64,000 nt of DNA from Polyangia bacterium (GCA_030426845.1 JAUHXR010000002.1:18716-82715); one strand, 5' to 3'; shown: positions 31,298 to 40,437, counted from the stretch's first letter. Program-made: numbers and translations. Notes: generated from the letters alone by a model not told the origin.

Positions 31298-34059
31298 TCG
31301 AGTCCTCCGAGATCCGACGTGATGATCCGGTACGCGCTCCACTCTGAGGGGAACCGTACACGTGATTCAAGCACCGCCTGGCGCAGCGCCTGGCGGTCGA
31401 GAGCTGCCTGAGCAGCGTGGTGCGCAAGGCGGCTGGCGAGGTACGCGGCCGCCTCGTCGGACACCGGCCGCGAGGTCGCGACCACCGTGGCCGAGCCGGC
31501 GAGCAGGAACGCGGGCGCGAGGCCGAGGCCCTGGACCTCCGTCGCGTCGGCGCTCGTGGCGGCGGTGGCGCAGCCCGAGAGCACGACGAGCTGCGGCGCG
31601 CCCTCGCTCGCGAGCACGTCGGCGGGGGTCAGGCGGGTGCCGCCGGCGAGCGCGATGCCGCGCTCCCAGCCGCGCAGATCGTCGCTCACGCCGTGTCCGG
31701 CGAAGTGGAGCGCGCGGACCGCGCCGAGCTGCGAGAGCACCGCGCCGCGTCGGGCCTCCTCGCCGACGAGGCTCCGCGCCCGATCGCCCAGCGCCGCCGC
31801 GAGCGCGGCGTGCTCCTCGCGCGCGCCGGGGAGGTTCCCGGCCGGATCGGTCACGAGCAGGACCGGCCCGTCGGTGTGGGGCGCGTCGTCGGTGCGCTCG
31901 GGATCGAGGTCGACGTCGAGGTCGAGCGAGTAGAGGACCTCGCGCTGCGCCAGCAGGGGCGCACCGCGCCACGGCCGTCCGTGCAGCTCGAGCGCGGCGA
32001 GCGCGGCCGGGGCGACGATCACCACGCGGTCCGCCGCCTCGACCCAGTCGTCGAATGGGCCGAACGCCCACTCGCCCTGCGCGGCCGGCTCGGCGGGGGG
32101 GGCGTCCCGGCGCGCGGCGCGGTGCTGGCCGTCGAAGTGCGCGAGCAGCAGCCAGCCCTCGCCCTCGAGCGGCTGGGCGACGAACAGCAGGGCGCCGGGC
32201 GGCGGCGCCCGGAGCGTCGCCCGCGGCTCGGGTCCGAGCGCCGCGTAGGCCGCGTCGAGCTCACGAGCGAGGCTCTGGCTCGCGGCGCGGAGCTCCTCGT
32301 CGAACGCGCCGAGGCCCTCCTCGGGGACCTCCCAGCGGGTGGCGAGCCGCTCGTCCAGCGCGGCCCGGCCCCGCCGGTAGCGGGCGAGCGCGGCCTGCCA
32401 GGCGGCGCGGCTCGGGCCGCTGAGGGCCTCGATGCGGCGCTCGCGGGCGAGCGTACGGAGCGAGCGAGCCTGCGCGCGGCGGCTGGCGGCCATCGCCTCG
32501 TCGAGCGCGCCCGCCTCGTGCAGCGCGAGGACGAGCGCGGCCGCCGTCCGACCCCGGCGCGACGCGAGCGTGTCGCGACCCGCCCCCACCGTGACCGCGC
32601 GGACCTCGGCGTCGAGCGTCTGCTCCGCGCTCCGGAGCGCCTCGATCCGCGCCTCGGCGGAGTCCGCCGCCTCGGCCATCCACCAGCTCGCCCGCCACGC
32701 GGCCTCGAGGTGGCCGGCGTCCTGCGCGCGGGTCCGCAGATCCGCGTAGATGCCGTGCGCGCGCGCGCGCTCGCCGCGCGCCAGGGCGACCCGACCCTCG
32801 ACGTCGATCAGCCAGCTCTCGAGGTCGAAGGCCGGCTCCCGCTGCAGCGCGCGCGCCCGCCGGAGCAGCCGCTCCGCCGCGTCGGGCTCGCCGCGGGCCG
32901 CCTCGACCAGCGCCCAGGTGCCGAGCCCGTCCGCCGCGATCTGATCGTTCCGGCAGGGGCCGGTGAAGCCCTCCACCGCTCGCTCCGCCGCCTCGGCCGC
33001 GCGCGTGAGCCGCCGCGGATCCACCCCGCGCGCGACCGGACCGTCCGCGAGCAGGAAGTCGAACCACGCCCGGGTGGCGAGCATGTGCGCGCGGACGCAC
33101 GCGTCGGCGGCGCTCCCCGCGAGCCCCGCCCCGGCCCCGAGGCCCGCCTCGAGCTCGGCCTCGAGCTCGGTGAGCAGGCGGTCCGCCTCGGAGACGCGGC
33201 CGAGCTGGACCAGCACGGGCGTGCGCATCTGGTTGGCCATCCAGCGGGCGTCGTCCATCCCGAGCCGTCGCGCCCAGCGCTCCGCCTCCTCGAAGCGCTC
33301 GAGCGCCCGCGCCGGCTCCGCCCGATCGAGCGCGAGCAGGCCCTCCTCGTAGGCCACGTCCGAGCGATGCTCCGCCACGACGTCGACCAGCGGGCCGATG
33401 CGCGCGAGGGCCGCCTCGGCCCCGTCGAGGTCATCCGAGAGCTTGTGCTCGGTGAACGCCAGGGCGATCCCGTCGCGGACGGCGCGCGAGAGCGATCCGC
33501 GGCCCTCGTGGAGCGTGATCGCCTCCTCGAACGCGGGGATCGCCGCCGCGTCGTCGCCGGTGGAGAGCGCGATGCGGGCCGCCTGGGACAGCGCCTGGGC
33601 GCGCGTGGTCGGGTCGGCCAGGAGCGGGGCCAGCCGCGCGCGGGCGCCGTCCAGATCGCCGGCCGCGCGGAGCTCGGCCACCTCGTCGAACCGGGGCGCG
33701 TCCGGCTCGCGGGTGAGCGCCAGGCTCCACCCGCGTCGCTCCTGGCCCGCCGACGTCACGCGGACGGCGAGGCGCCGCGCGTCGCTCGAAGGTCGCACGG
33801 TGAGCTGACGGCCGCCGGCCACCGGGTTCGACTCCACGCCCACCGGCTCGCCGTCCACCCGGACCTCGACCGCGCCGTCCCCCGGCGCCGCCCACCACAC
33901 CACGAGCCGCGGCTCCTCGCCCAGCGCGCAGACCGGCCCCTCGTGCACCGCGGCGCACCCGGCGAACACGACGCCCTCGAGTGTTGTGTCGTAGGCGAGC
34001 TCGGTCGGGCGGAGGAACAGGGCGGTGGCCGCGACCGCGAGGGCGACGCGGTCCTTCAC
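31294..34059 (-). CDS. CHAT caspase-like protease with helical repeats
   Basis: A 921-aa protein. Residues 1-20 form a hydrophobic stretch that may be a signal or anchor. A beta domain (about 40-115) is followed by a long TPR-like helical region (about 120-560). The CHAT domain (about 620-921) shows the dyad: His789 in HFAGHG and Cys830 in LVVLSGC, then FLLAGSATVVAT. CHAT proteases cleave specific partners after activation through attached repeats. GTG start overlaps the upstream membrane gene by 4 nt (GTGA), and the stop overlaps the subtilisin gene (ATGA). Confidence 0.92.
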   Translation of the reverse strand: MKDRVALAVAATALFLRPTELAYDTTLEGVVFAGCAAVHEGPVCALGEEPRLVVWWAAPGDGAVEVRVDGEPVGVESNPVAGGRQLTVRPSSDARRLAVRVTSAGQERRGWSLALTREPDAPRFDEVAELRAAGDLDGARARLAPLLADPTTRAQALSQAARIALSTGDDAAAIPAFEEAITLHEGRGSLSRAVRDGIALAFTEHKLSDDLDGAEAALARIGPLVDVVAEHRSDVAYEEGLLALDRAEPARALERFEEAERWARRLGMDDARWMANQMRTPVLVQLGRVSEADRLLTELEAELEAGLGAGAGLAGSAADACVRAHMLATRAWFDFLLADGPVARGVDPRRLTRAAEAAERAVEGFTGPCRNDQIAADGLGTWALVEAARGEPDAAERLLRRARALQREPAFDLESWLIDVEGRVALARGERARAHGIYADLRTRAQDAGHLEAAWRASWWMAEAADSAEARIEALRSAEQTLDAEVRAVTVGAGRDTLASRRGRTAAALVLALHEAGALDEAMAASRRAQARSLRTLARERRIEALSGPSRAAWQAALARYRRGRAALDERLATRWEVPEEGLGAFDEELRAASQSLARELDAAYAALGPEPRATLRAPPPGALLFVAQPLEGEGWLLLAHFDGQHRAARRDAPPAEPAAQGEWAFGPFDDWVEAADRVVIVAPAALAALELHGRPWRGAPLLAQREVLYSLDLDVDLDPERTDDAPHTDGPVLLVTDPAGNLPGAREEHAALAAALGDRARSLVGEEARRGAVLSQLGAVRALHFAGHGVSDDLRGWERGIALAGGTRLTPADVLASEGAPQLVVLSGCATAATSADATEVQGLGLAPAFLLAGSATVVATSRPVSDEAAAYLASRLAHHAAQAALDRQALRQAVLESRVRFPSEWSAYRIITSDLGGLE

Positions 34060-34820
34060 GGATCGCGCTCCAGGCGGAGCTCCGCGCGGAAGGTGCGGGC
34101 GTCGTCGTCGTCGCCGAGCTCGATCTCGACCGCGACCGGGCCGACGCGTTCGCCAAAGAGCGCGCGCGCGGTCCCCGCGATGCGGATCGCGCCGCGCGCT
34201 GAGCGCTCGACGGGCGGGTCCCAGGGCGCCCGGGCGCCGTCCGCGACGAGGAAGCAGCGGACCTCCGGCGGCGCGCGCTCCGTCTCGGGCCGCAGCACGA
34301 TCTCGACGCGCGAGCCGGGGGACAGGGTCGCCTCGGGCGCGGCCGCGCCCTCCGAGCGGAGCTCGCGATCGCCCGCGGTCAGCTGCAGCGTGTAGCCGTC
34401 GAGCGCCCCCGCGTCGGTCTGCGGGCGCAGCACCAGGAAGAGCACCGCGGCCGCCGCGGCGAGCACGACCCCCCCGGCGATCCAGGCGCGCCGGCCTCGG
34501 CCGATCGGCACGACCTCCGCGGGCGGGCGCGCGGGCGGCGCCTCGTCCGTCGCGTCCGTCGCGCTCATCGTCTCCGCGACCTTGTCGGAGGTCGTCCCCG
34601 ACAGCGCGCCCGCGGCCGCCGCGGTCAGCGCCTCGAGCGTCGCGTCGTCCATCGGTGCGAACGCCTCCCGGCGCTCGGGATCGGTGAGCGCCTCATCGTC
34701 CTCGCCCGCCGCGAGGCGCTCCCACGCCTCCCACTCCGCGCGCTGGGCCGCTTCGGCCTCCGGATCGCGCGCGCGGAGCGCCGCCGCGACCTCCTCGAGC
34801 AGCTCGTCGCCATCGCTCAT
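34056..34820 (-). CDS. Single-pass membrane protein, likely regulator of the adjacent sigma factor
   Basis: A 254-aa protein. The cytoplasmic part (1-110) is acidic and helical, one transmembrane helix lies at 112-131, and the outer part is beta-rich. It overlaps the sigma gene by 4 nt (ATGA), the usual place and shape of an anti-sigma factor, although no zinc-binding HxxxCxxC motif is present. It links the sigma gene to the protease genes. The anti-sigma role is inferred from layout. Confidence 0.7.
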   Translation of the reverse strand: MSDGDELLEEVAAALRARDPEAEAAQRAEWEAWERLAAGEDDEALTDPERREAFAPMDDATLEALTAAAAGALSGTTSDKVAETMSATDATDEAPPARPPAEVVPIGRGRRAWIAGGVVLAAAAAVLFLVLRPQTDAGALDGYTLQLTAGDRELRSEGAAAPEATLSPGSRVEIVLRPETERAPPEVRCFLVADGARAPWDPPVERSARGAIRIAGTARALFGERVGPVAVEIELGDDDDARTFRAELRLERDP

Positions 34821-35440
34821 CGAGCCGGCTCCACGCTGAGCGGCGGCCGCAGCTCCGCCGCGATCCGGTCGGCGACCTTCCGGATGCGTCGCTTGCCCTG
34901 GTAGACCGCGTCGCGGGTCATCGACAGCTCGTCGCAGATCGCCTCGACGCTCCGCTCCTCGACCCACAGCAGGGTGAAGAGCCGGAAGGCCTCCGGGGTG
35001 AGCTCCTCGCGCAGCCGCTCGATCGCGGTGGAGAGCTCCTCGCGGGCCGCCACCTCACGGTCCGGTCCGCGGGCGCTCGGCGCGCGGCGGACGAGCTCCT
35101 CGGTCTCGTAGGGCGTCTCCGTGTAGGGGCTCTGGCGGCGGCTCCGCAGCTTGGACAGGGCGCGCCGCTCCGCGACCATCGCCGCGTAGCCTTCGAGCGA
35201 GAGCCCGCCGTCCGCGCGCCAGGCCCGGAGCACCTTCGCGTCGTCGGAGAACAGCACCACGAGGACATCTTGAACCATATCCTGGAGCTCATCCCGGACC
35301 GAGCGCCCGGCGCTGCGGCGAAGGAGGACGCGCGCGACCCGCGCCTGGATCGACGGCGTGAGCCCGCGCACCAGCGCGCCCAGCGCCTCGCGATCCCCCT
35401 CCAGTGCGCGTTCGAGCTGCGAGGCGAGCGGGTTGGTCAT
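34817..35440 (-). CDS. ECF-type RNA polymerase sigma factor
   Basis: A 207-aa sigma-70 family protein. Region 2 is at about 35-105 (DMVQDVLVVLF is the core-binding helix) and region 4 at about 145-195 (LLWVEERSVEAICDELSM, VYQGKRRIRKV). Regions 1.1 and 3 are missing, as in ECF factors. The linker of about 40 residues is rather long. It is first in the minus-strand operon and is expected to drive it, and possibly other genes. Confidence 0.88.
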   Translation of the reverse strand: MTNPLASQLERALEGDREALGALVRGLTPSIQARVARVLLRRSAGRSVRDELQDMVQDVLVVLFSDDAKVLRAWRADGGLSLEGYAAMVAERRALSKLRSRRQSPYTETPYETEELVRRAPSARGPDREVAAREELSTAIERLREELTPEAFRLFTLLWVEERSVEAICDELSMTRDAVYQGKRRIRKVADRIAAELRPPLSVEPAR

Positions 35441-35464
35441 CGGGGCGGGCGGACGATCTCACAT

Positions 35465-35487
35465 CCGGGTGCTTCGCCGTCACCCGG
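35465..35487. promoter_or_regulatory. Hairpin in the leader of the sigma-CHAT operon
   Basis: CCGGGTG (35465-35471) and CACCCGG (35481-35487) are perfect inverted repeats with a 9-nt loop, 25 nt upstream of the sigma start. Could be a regulator site or leader structure. Confidence 0.4.
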
Positions 35488-35513
35488 CAGGATCTGACGG
35501 GATGATACGCGCT

Positions 35514-35546
35514 CCGGCGGTCGGGGCGAGGCGCCGCCGGTTTTTT
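35514..35546 (+). terminator. Terminator-like hairpin with T-run before a plus-strand gene
   Basis: CCGGCGG (35514-35520) pairs with CCGCCGG (35534-35540), followed at once by TTTTTT (35541-35546). It lies 36 nt before the ATG at 35582, in a divergent region, so it would act as a leader attenuator or block antisense transcription rather than end an upstream gene. Confidence 0.55.
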
Positions 35547-35581
35547 GACCCCGCCGCCCAAAGGCGAGATGACCGCCGGGT

Positions 35582-36181
35582 ATGGACGGATCCCGGGTAA
35601 CCGACGCCACGCAGTTCCACATGCGGCGAGGCGAGCTCAAGGGCGCGGTGCGCATCGTGCGCCAGCGGCCTCCGGAGCGCTTCCGGTGGCGCGACGCGGT
35701 CTCCAACGTGAGCAAGGCCGCGGCCACGCTCCGCGGGCTCGACCGCATGCGCGTGGAGGAGCCGGTGCGCGAGCTCGTGCTGGACCTCGCCGACCACGAT
35801 CTCAAGCGTGAGGTCGTGCTCGACGCGCGCAAGTTCGGGGTCGACCTCGACCGCGGCGAGCTGCTGCCTCACCTGACGCTCGCCGATCTCCGGCGCGTCG
35901 CCTACCTCACGGGCGTCGACGCGCTCCGCATCGGCAAGTACACCAAGCTCCCCGGCGGCTTCGGCGACCCGATCGACACCGCGGCCTGCGTGGTCATCGG
36001 GCGCGCGCTCGGCGAGCACCACCGCATGCGCGCCCACAAGCTCTGGCTCTCGGTGCCCGATCCCGACGGCCCGACGCGCCTCATGAAGCACCACCGGATC
36101 ATGCTCGACCGGGCCGACCACGAGCGCCGCGAGGCGGACCGCTGGCTGGCCCTCGCGAAGTCGCTCCTCGCGGGCGGCTGA
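35582..36181 (+). CDS. Conserved-looking protein of unknown function
   Basis: A 199-aa soluble protein, alpha/beta, with no membrane segment or Cys. It contains charged strands (HDLKREVVLDARKFGVDLD) and a helical C-terminus (HHRIMLDRADHERREADRWL). It diverges from the sigma-CHAT operon. I do not recognise it. Confidence 0.65.
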   Translation: MDGSRVTDATQFHMRRGELKGAVRIVRQRPPERFRWRDAVSNVSKAAATLRGLDRMRVEEPVRELVLDLADHDLKREVVLDARKFGVDLDRGELLPHLTLADLRRVAYLTGVDALRIGKYTKLPGGFGDPIDTAACVVIGRALGEHHRMRAHKLWLSVPDPDGPTRLMKHHRIMLDRADHERREADRWLALAKSLLAGG

Positions 36182-36192
36182 TCGCCCGCTGA

Positions 36193-36244
36193 GTCGATCG
36201 GAGCTGTCGATCGGAGCTGTCGATCGGAGCTGTCGACCGGAGCT
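36193..36244. repeat. 13-bp tandem repeat (four copies) between convergent genes
   Basis: Four head-to-tail copies of GTCGATCGGAGCT (the last has one change) fill most of the 62-nt gap between two convergent genes and end at the stop codon of the SulP gene. Confidence 0.9.
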
Positions 36245-38556
36245 CAGGACTCGGCCGCGGGTCGCTCCAACGCCGCGGCGCTCTCGGTCGTCGCGCTCTC
36301 GGCCGACGCGCCCGGCGCGTCGAGCGACGCTCCATCGAGCAGGCGCGTGAGCCGCTCGCCGAACGCGAGGAGCTGCTCGATCTCCTGCGGGGTCGCGCGG
36401 CGCACGAACGTCTTGAACAGCACCAGCTCGTGCCCGGTGCTCTCGAGGTGATAGACCTCTTCGCGCTCAAAGAATCGCAAGAGATCTTCACGCATGAACT
36501 CGCGGATCGCGGCCTCGTCGGGCCCCTTGAGCACGAAGCGGCGCGAGAACCCGGTGAAGTGCTTGAAGTCGATGTCCTGGAAGCCCGCGAGCTCGAAGGC
36601 GCGATCGATCAGCTCCTCCTGCTCGAGGATCAGCTCGGGCACCTCGAACGGCAGCCGCAGGTGCAGCGTGGTCGTGTGATAGACCTCCGGCACGAGCACG
36701 CCCTCGTCGAAGGTGACGTCGCTCAGCGTCAGGTCGACCGTCGATCCGTCCAGCTCATAGGTCCCGTGGACGACTGTGTCGCGGTACTCGATCGGGTGGA
36801 CGCGGAAGAAGTGGAAGTCGTCGAGGTGGTCGGGGTCCCAGTCGCGCTTGGGGTCGAACACCCACCCGCGCGCCTCGGCCGCCTCCGCGATCTCCTTCTG
36901 TCGGGGGGTGAGCCGGTGCGCGTGCTGGCGCCGCTCCTGGGCGTGAAGCGCGTCGGGGTGGTCCGAGATCGCGCGGTGCGCCTCGAGGCCGATCAGCTCG
37001 AAGCTCGCCTCGGGCGTCCCTTGCTCGAAGCGCCGGCGGAACTCGTGGCAGTAGTCGAGCGTGCAGTTGTCGACGAGCATCGCCTCGCTGAAGTCGACGA
37101 TCACCCGGTCGCGCGGCGCGAGCTCCTCGAAGACCTGCCGGAGCTTCGGGATGGTCAGGAAGCTCGCGACGCCGCGGAGGCGGAGCACGCGCGGCTCGCC
37201 CTCCTTCCGGATGCTCTCGACGTCCGTCTCGCGCAGGATGCGCAGCGCCTCGCGGGGAGGCAGGCCCAGGATGAGCAGGTGGCTCAGCAGCTCGGCGGCG
37301 AGGCCGACGGTGATCCCCCAGAGCAGGCCCTGGACGAGCGTCACCGCCAGGGTGATGCCGAAGACGAGGAAGTGGTCGGGCCCCTTGCGCAGGACGTCCT
37401 CCACGACGTGGGGCGCCGCGAGCTTGTAGCCGGTGTAGACCAGGACGCCCGCGAGCGCGGCGAGCGCGATCTCCTGGATGATCGGCGACAGGAACACCAC
37501 GAACACCAGGATGATCAAGCCGGCAAAGAAATTTGACCAACCCGTCTTGGCGCCGTGGTTCACGTTCACCGAGCTGCGCGCGACGACCGTCAGCACCGGG
37601 AGCCCGCCGAGGAAGCCCGAGGCGATCGTCGCCAGGCCCATCCCGACCAGGTCGCGGTTGAGGTCCGACCGGCGTCGGAAGGAGTCGAGCTTGTCGACCG
37701 CCTTGACGCTCACGATGTTCTCGATCGACGTGACGAGGGTCAGCGTCAGCACGACCTGCCAGAACCCGACCTCGCCGACGCGGGAGAAGTCCGGGTGCAC
37801 CAGGCTCCCGAGCAGATCGTCGGGGATCGCCACCAGCTGATGCGGGTCGAGCGCGAGGGAGCTCGCCGCCGGCCCCAGCCGCGGCGCGATGTCCTCGAAG
37901 GCGAACGCGATCGGGATCGCGAAGATCACCACCCAGAGCGGCGCCGGCACGAAGTGCACGAGCTTGGTCTTGATCTTGGGGTGGACCGCGAGGATCACCA
38001 CGCTCAGCACGCCGATCACGGTCGCCGCGGGGTCGAGGCCGGCGACGGTGGCGGGCAGGGCCCGGACCGCGTCGAGGGTGCCCCCGTCGGGCGGCGCGTG
38101 GCCGAAGACGACGTGGGCCTGTTTGCTGACGATGATCAGGCCGATCGCCGCGAGCATCCCCTGGATCACCGCGGGCGGGATGATGTCGCCGACGCGCCCG
38201 AGGCGCAGCAGCCCGAAGAGGGCCTGGATGCCTCCGGCGATCACCACCGCGCCGAGCACGTGGGGGAACGACTCGGGGCCGCCCAGGATCGCGAAGGCGC
38301 CCGCGACGATGACGACCAGGCTGTTGCCGGGGCCGTTGATCCCGACCTTGCTGCCGCGAACGAACGTCGCGACCAGGCCCGCGACCACGCAGGAGACGAG
38401 GCCGGAGATGGGCGGCGCGCCAGCCGCGGTGGCGATGCCGAGCGCGAGGGGGAGCGCCACGAGCGCGACGCTGAAGCCAGCGATCAGGTCGTTGCGCCAG
38501 TGCGCGCGCAGGCCCGAGACGTTCGTCTCGGGAGGGGGTTGGTTCGCGTAGGGCAA
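36244..38556 (-). CDS. SulP-family anion transporter with STAS domain
   Basis: A 770-aa membrane protein. Residues 22-440 contain the transmembrane SulP domain (DLIAGFSVALVALPLALGIA at the start, then GINGPGNS, and LPVLTVVARSSVN around 320). STAS follows at about 456-540 (VIVDFSEAMLVDNC). The family moves sulfate, bicarbonate or related anions. The last 200 residues are an unusual soluble extension (EYRDTVVHGTYEL ... FTGFSRRFVLKGPDE) not part of the standard domains; I do not recognise it. Substrate cannot be told from sequence. Confidence 0.9.
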   Translation of the reverse strand: MPYANQPPPETNVSGLRAHWRNDLIAGFSVALVALPLALGIATAAGAPPISGLVSCVVAGLVATFVRGSKVGINGPGNSLVVIVAGAFAILGGPESFPHVLGAVVIAGGIQALFGLLRLGRVGDIIPPAVIQGMLAAIGLIIVSKQAHVVFGHAPPDGGTLDAVRALPATVAGLDPAATVIGVLSVVILAVHPKIKTKLVHFVPAPLWVVIFAIPIAFAFEDIAPRLGPAASSLALDPHQLVAIPDDLLGSLVHPDFSRVGEVGFWQVVLTLTLVTSIENIVSVKAVDKLDSFRRRSDLNRDLVGMGLATIASGFLGGLPVLTVVARSSVNVNHGAKTGWSNFFAGLIILVFVVFLSPIIQEIALAALAGVLVYTGYKLAAPHVVEDVLRKGPDHFLVFGITLAVTLVQGLLWGITVGLAAELLSHLLILGLPPREALRILRETDVESIRKEGEPRVLRLRGVASFLTIPKLRQVFEELAPRDRVIVDFSEAMLVDNCTLDYCHEFRRRFEQGTPEASFELIGLEAHRAISDHPDALHAQERRQHAHRLTPRQKEIAEAAEARGWVFDPKRDWDPDHLDDFHFFRVHPIEYRDTVVHGTYELDGSTVDLTLSDVTFDEGVLVPEVYHTTTLHLRLPFEVPELILEQEELIDRAFELAGFQDIDFKHFTGFSRRFVLKGPDEAAIREFMREDLLRFFEREEVYHLESTGHELVLFKTFVRRATPQEIEQLLAFGERLTRLLDGASLDAPGASAESATTESAAALERPAAES

Positions 38557-38671
38557 CGGTCGCAGTCCGGCGGGCAGGGAACCGCGCGCCGCGCGCCGCG
38601 CGGTCGCCGCCCCGATCCCGGGTGGTATCGCCGATCTCGGCCGAGAAGGCGAGCCTGGCCGGCCCGCGCGG

Positions 38672-39463
38672 TCAGCGTTCGCCGGCGAGGAGTCGCTCGA
38701 ACGCCGGACCGTCGGCCCGCAGCGGGGCGAGGTCGGGGTCGCGCCGAGCCATGTCCCGGTAGTGATCGGGCGCGCGGCGCTGCTCGCCGAGGAACCCCGG
38801 CTCCTCCTCCGCCGCGAGCACCTGCGCGATCGAGGCGGCGCAGGCGTCGGTCTCGCCGGCCTGGCACTGCGTGCACGCGAGGTTGTAGCGAGTCGCGCGG
38901 ATCGACGGCCAGCGCGCGAGGGAGCGCTCGAAGAACGGGCGCGCGGCCGCGTAGTCTCCCTGCATCAGGCGCGCGATGCCCGCGCCCTCGAGCGCGGCCC
39001 AGAGGTCTCGATCCGCGAGGCCGCAGCCCTCCTCGTCCAGCGCGAGGCCGCGCTCGAACCAATTCGCGGCCTGGGACGCGCGCGGCGGCTGGGTCCGCAG
39101 GAGCAGCTCTCCGAGGCGCACGCGCGCGGTGGCGGAGCCGGGGTGCGCCCCGACCGCGGCTTCGAGCCCCGCGACCGCGGCCTCGAGCTGACCGTCCTGC
39201 ACCTGCCGCTCGTAGGCAGCGAAGTCGGGGTCCACCGACGCGCCGTCGCAGCGGACCGCCTCGGCGCCCCGGGGACCGCGCGGGGTCGACTCGGCCGTCG
39301 GTGTGCCCGTGGACTCTGCGCTCGTAGACTCAGCGCGCGCGGACTCAGCGCTCGTGGACTCTGCGCTCGTGGACTCTGCGCTCGTGTCGTCGCCGGTCCC
39401 GCAGCCGATCGCGAGCGCGAGCGCCGCTCCGACGATCGCCGCGCGCAGCGGTCGGAGCCGCAT
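38672..39463 (-). CDS. TPR lipoprotein with Ser/Ala/Glu repeat linker
   Basis: A 263-aa lipoprotein (lipobox LAIGC at about residue 21). A linker of five-residue T-S-A-E-S repeats is encoded by 15-bp DNA repeats. After a Cys-containing segment, residues 90-240 form TPR-like helices (LGELLLRTQPPRAS, ARLMQGDYAAARPFFERSL). The start shares one base with the preceding stop. The neighbour 39463-40437 is also an envelope protein, so the pair may form a complex. Confidence 0.8.
   Translation of the reverse strand: MRLRPLRAAIVGAALALAIGCGTGDDTSAESTSAESTSAESARAESTSAESTGTPTAESTPRGPRGAEAVRCDGASVDPDFAAYERQVQDGQLEAAVAGLEAAVGAHPGSATARVRLGELLLRTQPPRASQAANWFERGLALDEEGCGLADRDLWAALEGAGIARLMQGDYAAARPFFERSLARWPSIRATRYNLACTQCQAGETDACAASIAQVLAAEEEPGFLGEQRRAPDHYRDMARRDPDLAPLRADGPAFERLLAGER
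39311..39385. repeat. 15-bp tandem repeat (five copies) in a lipoprotein linker
   Basis: Five copies of a unit like GGACTCTGCGCTCGT encode the Thr-Ser-Ala-Glu-Ser linker. Three copies are nearly identical, a likely site of copy-number change. Confidence 0.85.
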
Positions 39464-40437
39464 CAGAGCTCGAACAGCGTGAGCTGGCCGACGCCGAGCG
39501 TGCCCTGCTCGGGCCCGCCGCCCTGGGTCCCGAGGAGCACGCCCGCGGTCACCCCGCCGCCGACCACGAGCACCGCGAGGAGCGTCCAGAACCACCACTC
39601 CTCGGCCACGCTGCCGCCGCCGCCGCCGTCCTCGTCGCCCGGCGTCTCCTCGTGCGTCCCGAGCCCCTGCAGCGCGGGCGGGCGTTCGTCCTCGGGGTCG
39701 ACCTGCGCCACGCCTCCGCTCGCCCCCGCGGGAACCGTGAGGCGCATCGGCTCCGCCTCGCTGCCGAGCTGGCCGAGCGGCGTCTGCGAGGGCGCGAGCG
39801 CGACGAGGTAGTAGGTCACCTCCGACGACGCGCTCGCCGCGCCGACCACCGGGACGCGGCCCTCGTAGGTCCCGTCGCCGCGCCGGCTCATCACCACGCG
39901 CCCCTCGTCGCCGCCGCTCCGGTAGATGAGGCGCACCTCGGCGACCGCGTCCGCGCCCTCGGTGACGCGCGCGACGATCTGCGGGGACTCGCGTCGGGTC
40001 AGGGTCGGCGGGGTGTGGGCGACCGTCACCGGAACCGGGTCGGGCGCATCCTCACGCGCCCGCGCGAAGGCCGCGATCACCGGCGGGCTCGCGTCGGGGT
40101 CGGCGAGCGTGTGCCCGGGGTCGCGCGCGTAGAGCCGGGCGAGGGTCTCGCGCGCGGGGCCGCGCTGGCGCTGCGCGATCTGCGCGGTGGCGAGGACCTC
40201 GAGGGCCGCGTTGCGCTGGCCCGCGTCGAGGTCGGCGCGCCCGAGCAACCCCTCGGCCGCCGCCTGTGCGTCGTCGAATCGCGCCTGGAACATCAGCTCG
40301 CGGATCTGAGCGATCGCGTCGGCCGGCGCGTCCTGGGCCGAGGCCTGGCGGGGCGGCGCGGTCACGAGCAGGGCGGTGACGACCGCGACCATCACCGCGG
40401 CGCAGAGCGCAGAGAGCCTCGAGGTCGTCGAACGCAT
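39463..40437 (-). CDS. Envelope protein with signal peptide, TPR-like and C-terminal membrane helix
   Basis: A 324-aa protein. A signal peptide ends near RQASAQ (residue about 35). Helices at 40-115 resemble TPR units (LMFQARFDDAQAAAEGLL); residues 140-235 form a beta domain (VAEVRLIYRSGGDEG, EVTYYLVAL). A membrane helix lies near the C-terminus (WWFWTLLAVLVVGGGVTAGV). Such proteins are common in myxobacteria beside TPR lipoproteins. It starts a two-gene unit with 38672-39463. Confidence 0.75.
   Translation of the reverse strand: MRSTTSRLSALCAAVMVAVVTALLVTAPPRQASAQDAPADAIAQIRELMFQARFDDAQAAAEGLLGRADLDAGQRNAALEVLATAQIAQRQRGPARETLARLYARDPGHTLADPDASPPVIAAFARAREDAPDPVPVTVAHTPPTLTRRESPQIVARVTEGADAVAEVRLIYRSGGDEGRVVMSRRGDGTYEGRVPVVGAASASSEVTYYLVALAPSQTPLGQLGSEAEPMRLTVPAGASGGVAQVDPEDERPPALQGLGTHEETPGDEDGGGGGSVAEEWWFWTLLAVLVVGGGVTAGVLLGTQGGGPEQGTLGVGQLTLFEL

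Noticed and set aside
31417..34395. A 992-codon plus-strand frame opposite the CHAT gene
   Set aside because: The minus strand has a complete CHAT dyad and operon overlaps; the plus frame is compositionally biased without domain.
39311..39385. Short tandem repeats as a possible CRISPR
   Set aside because: Units are 15 bp with no spacers and encode a regular protein linker; the same holds for 23348-23422 and 44496-44540.
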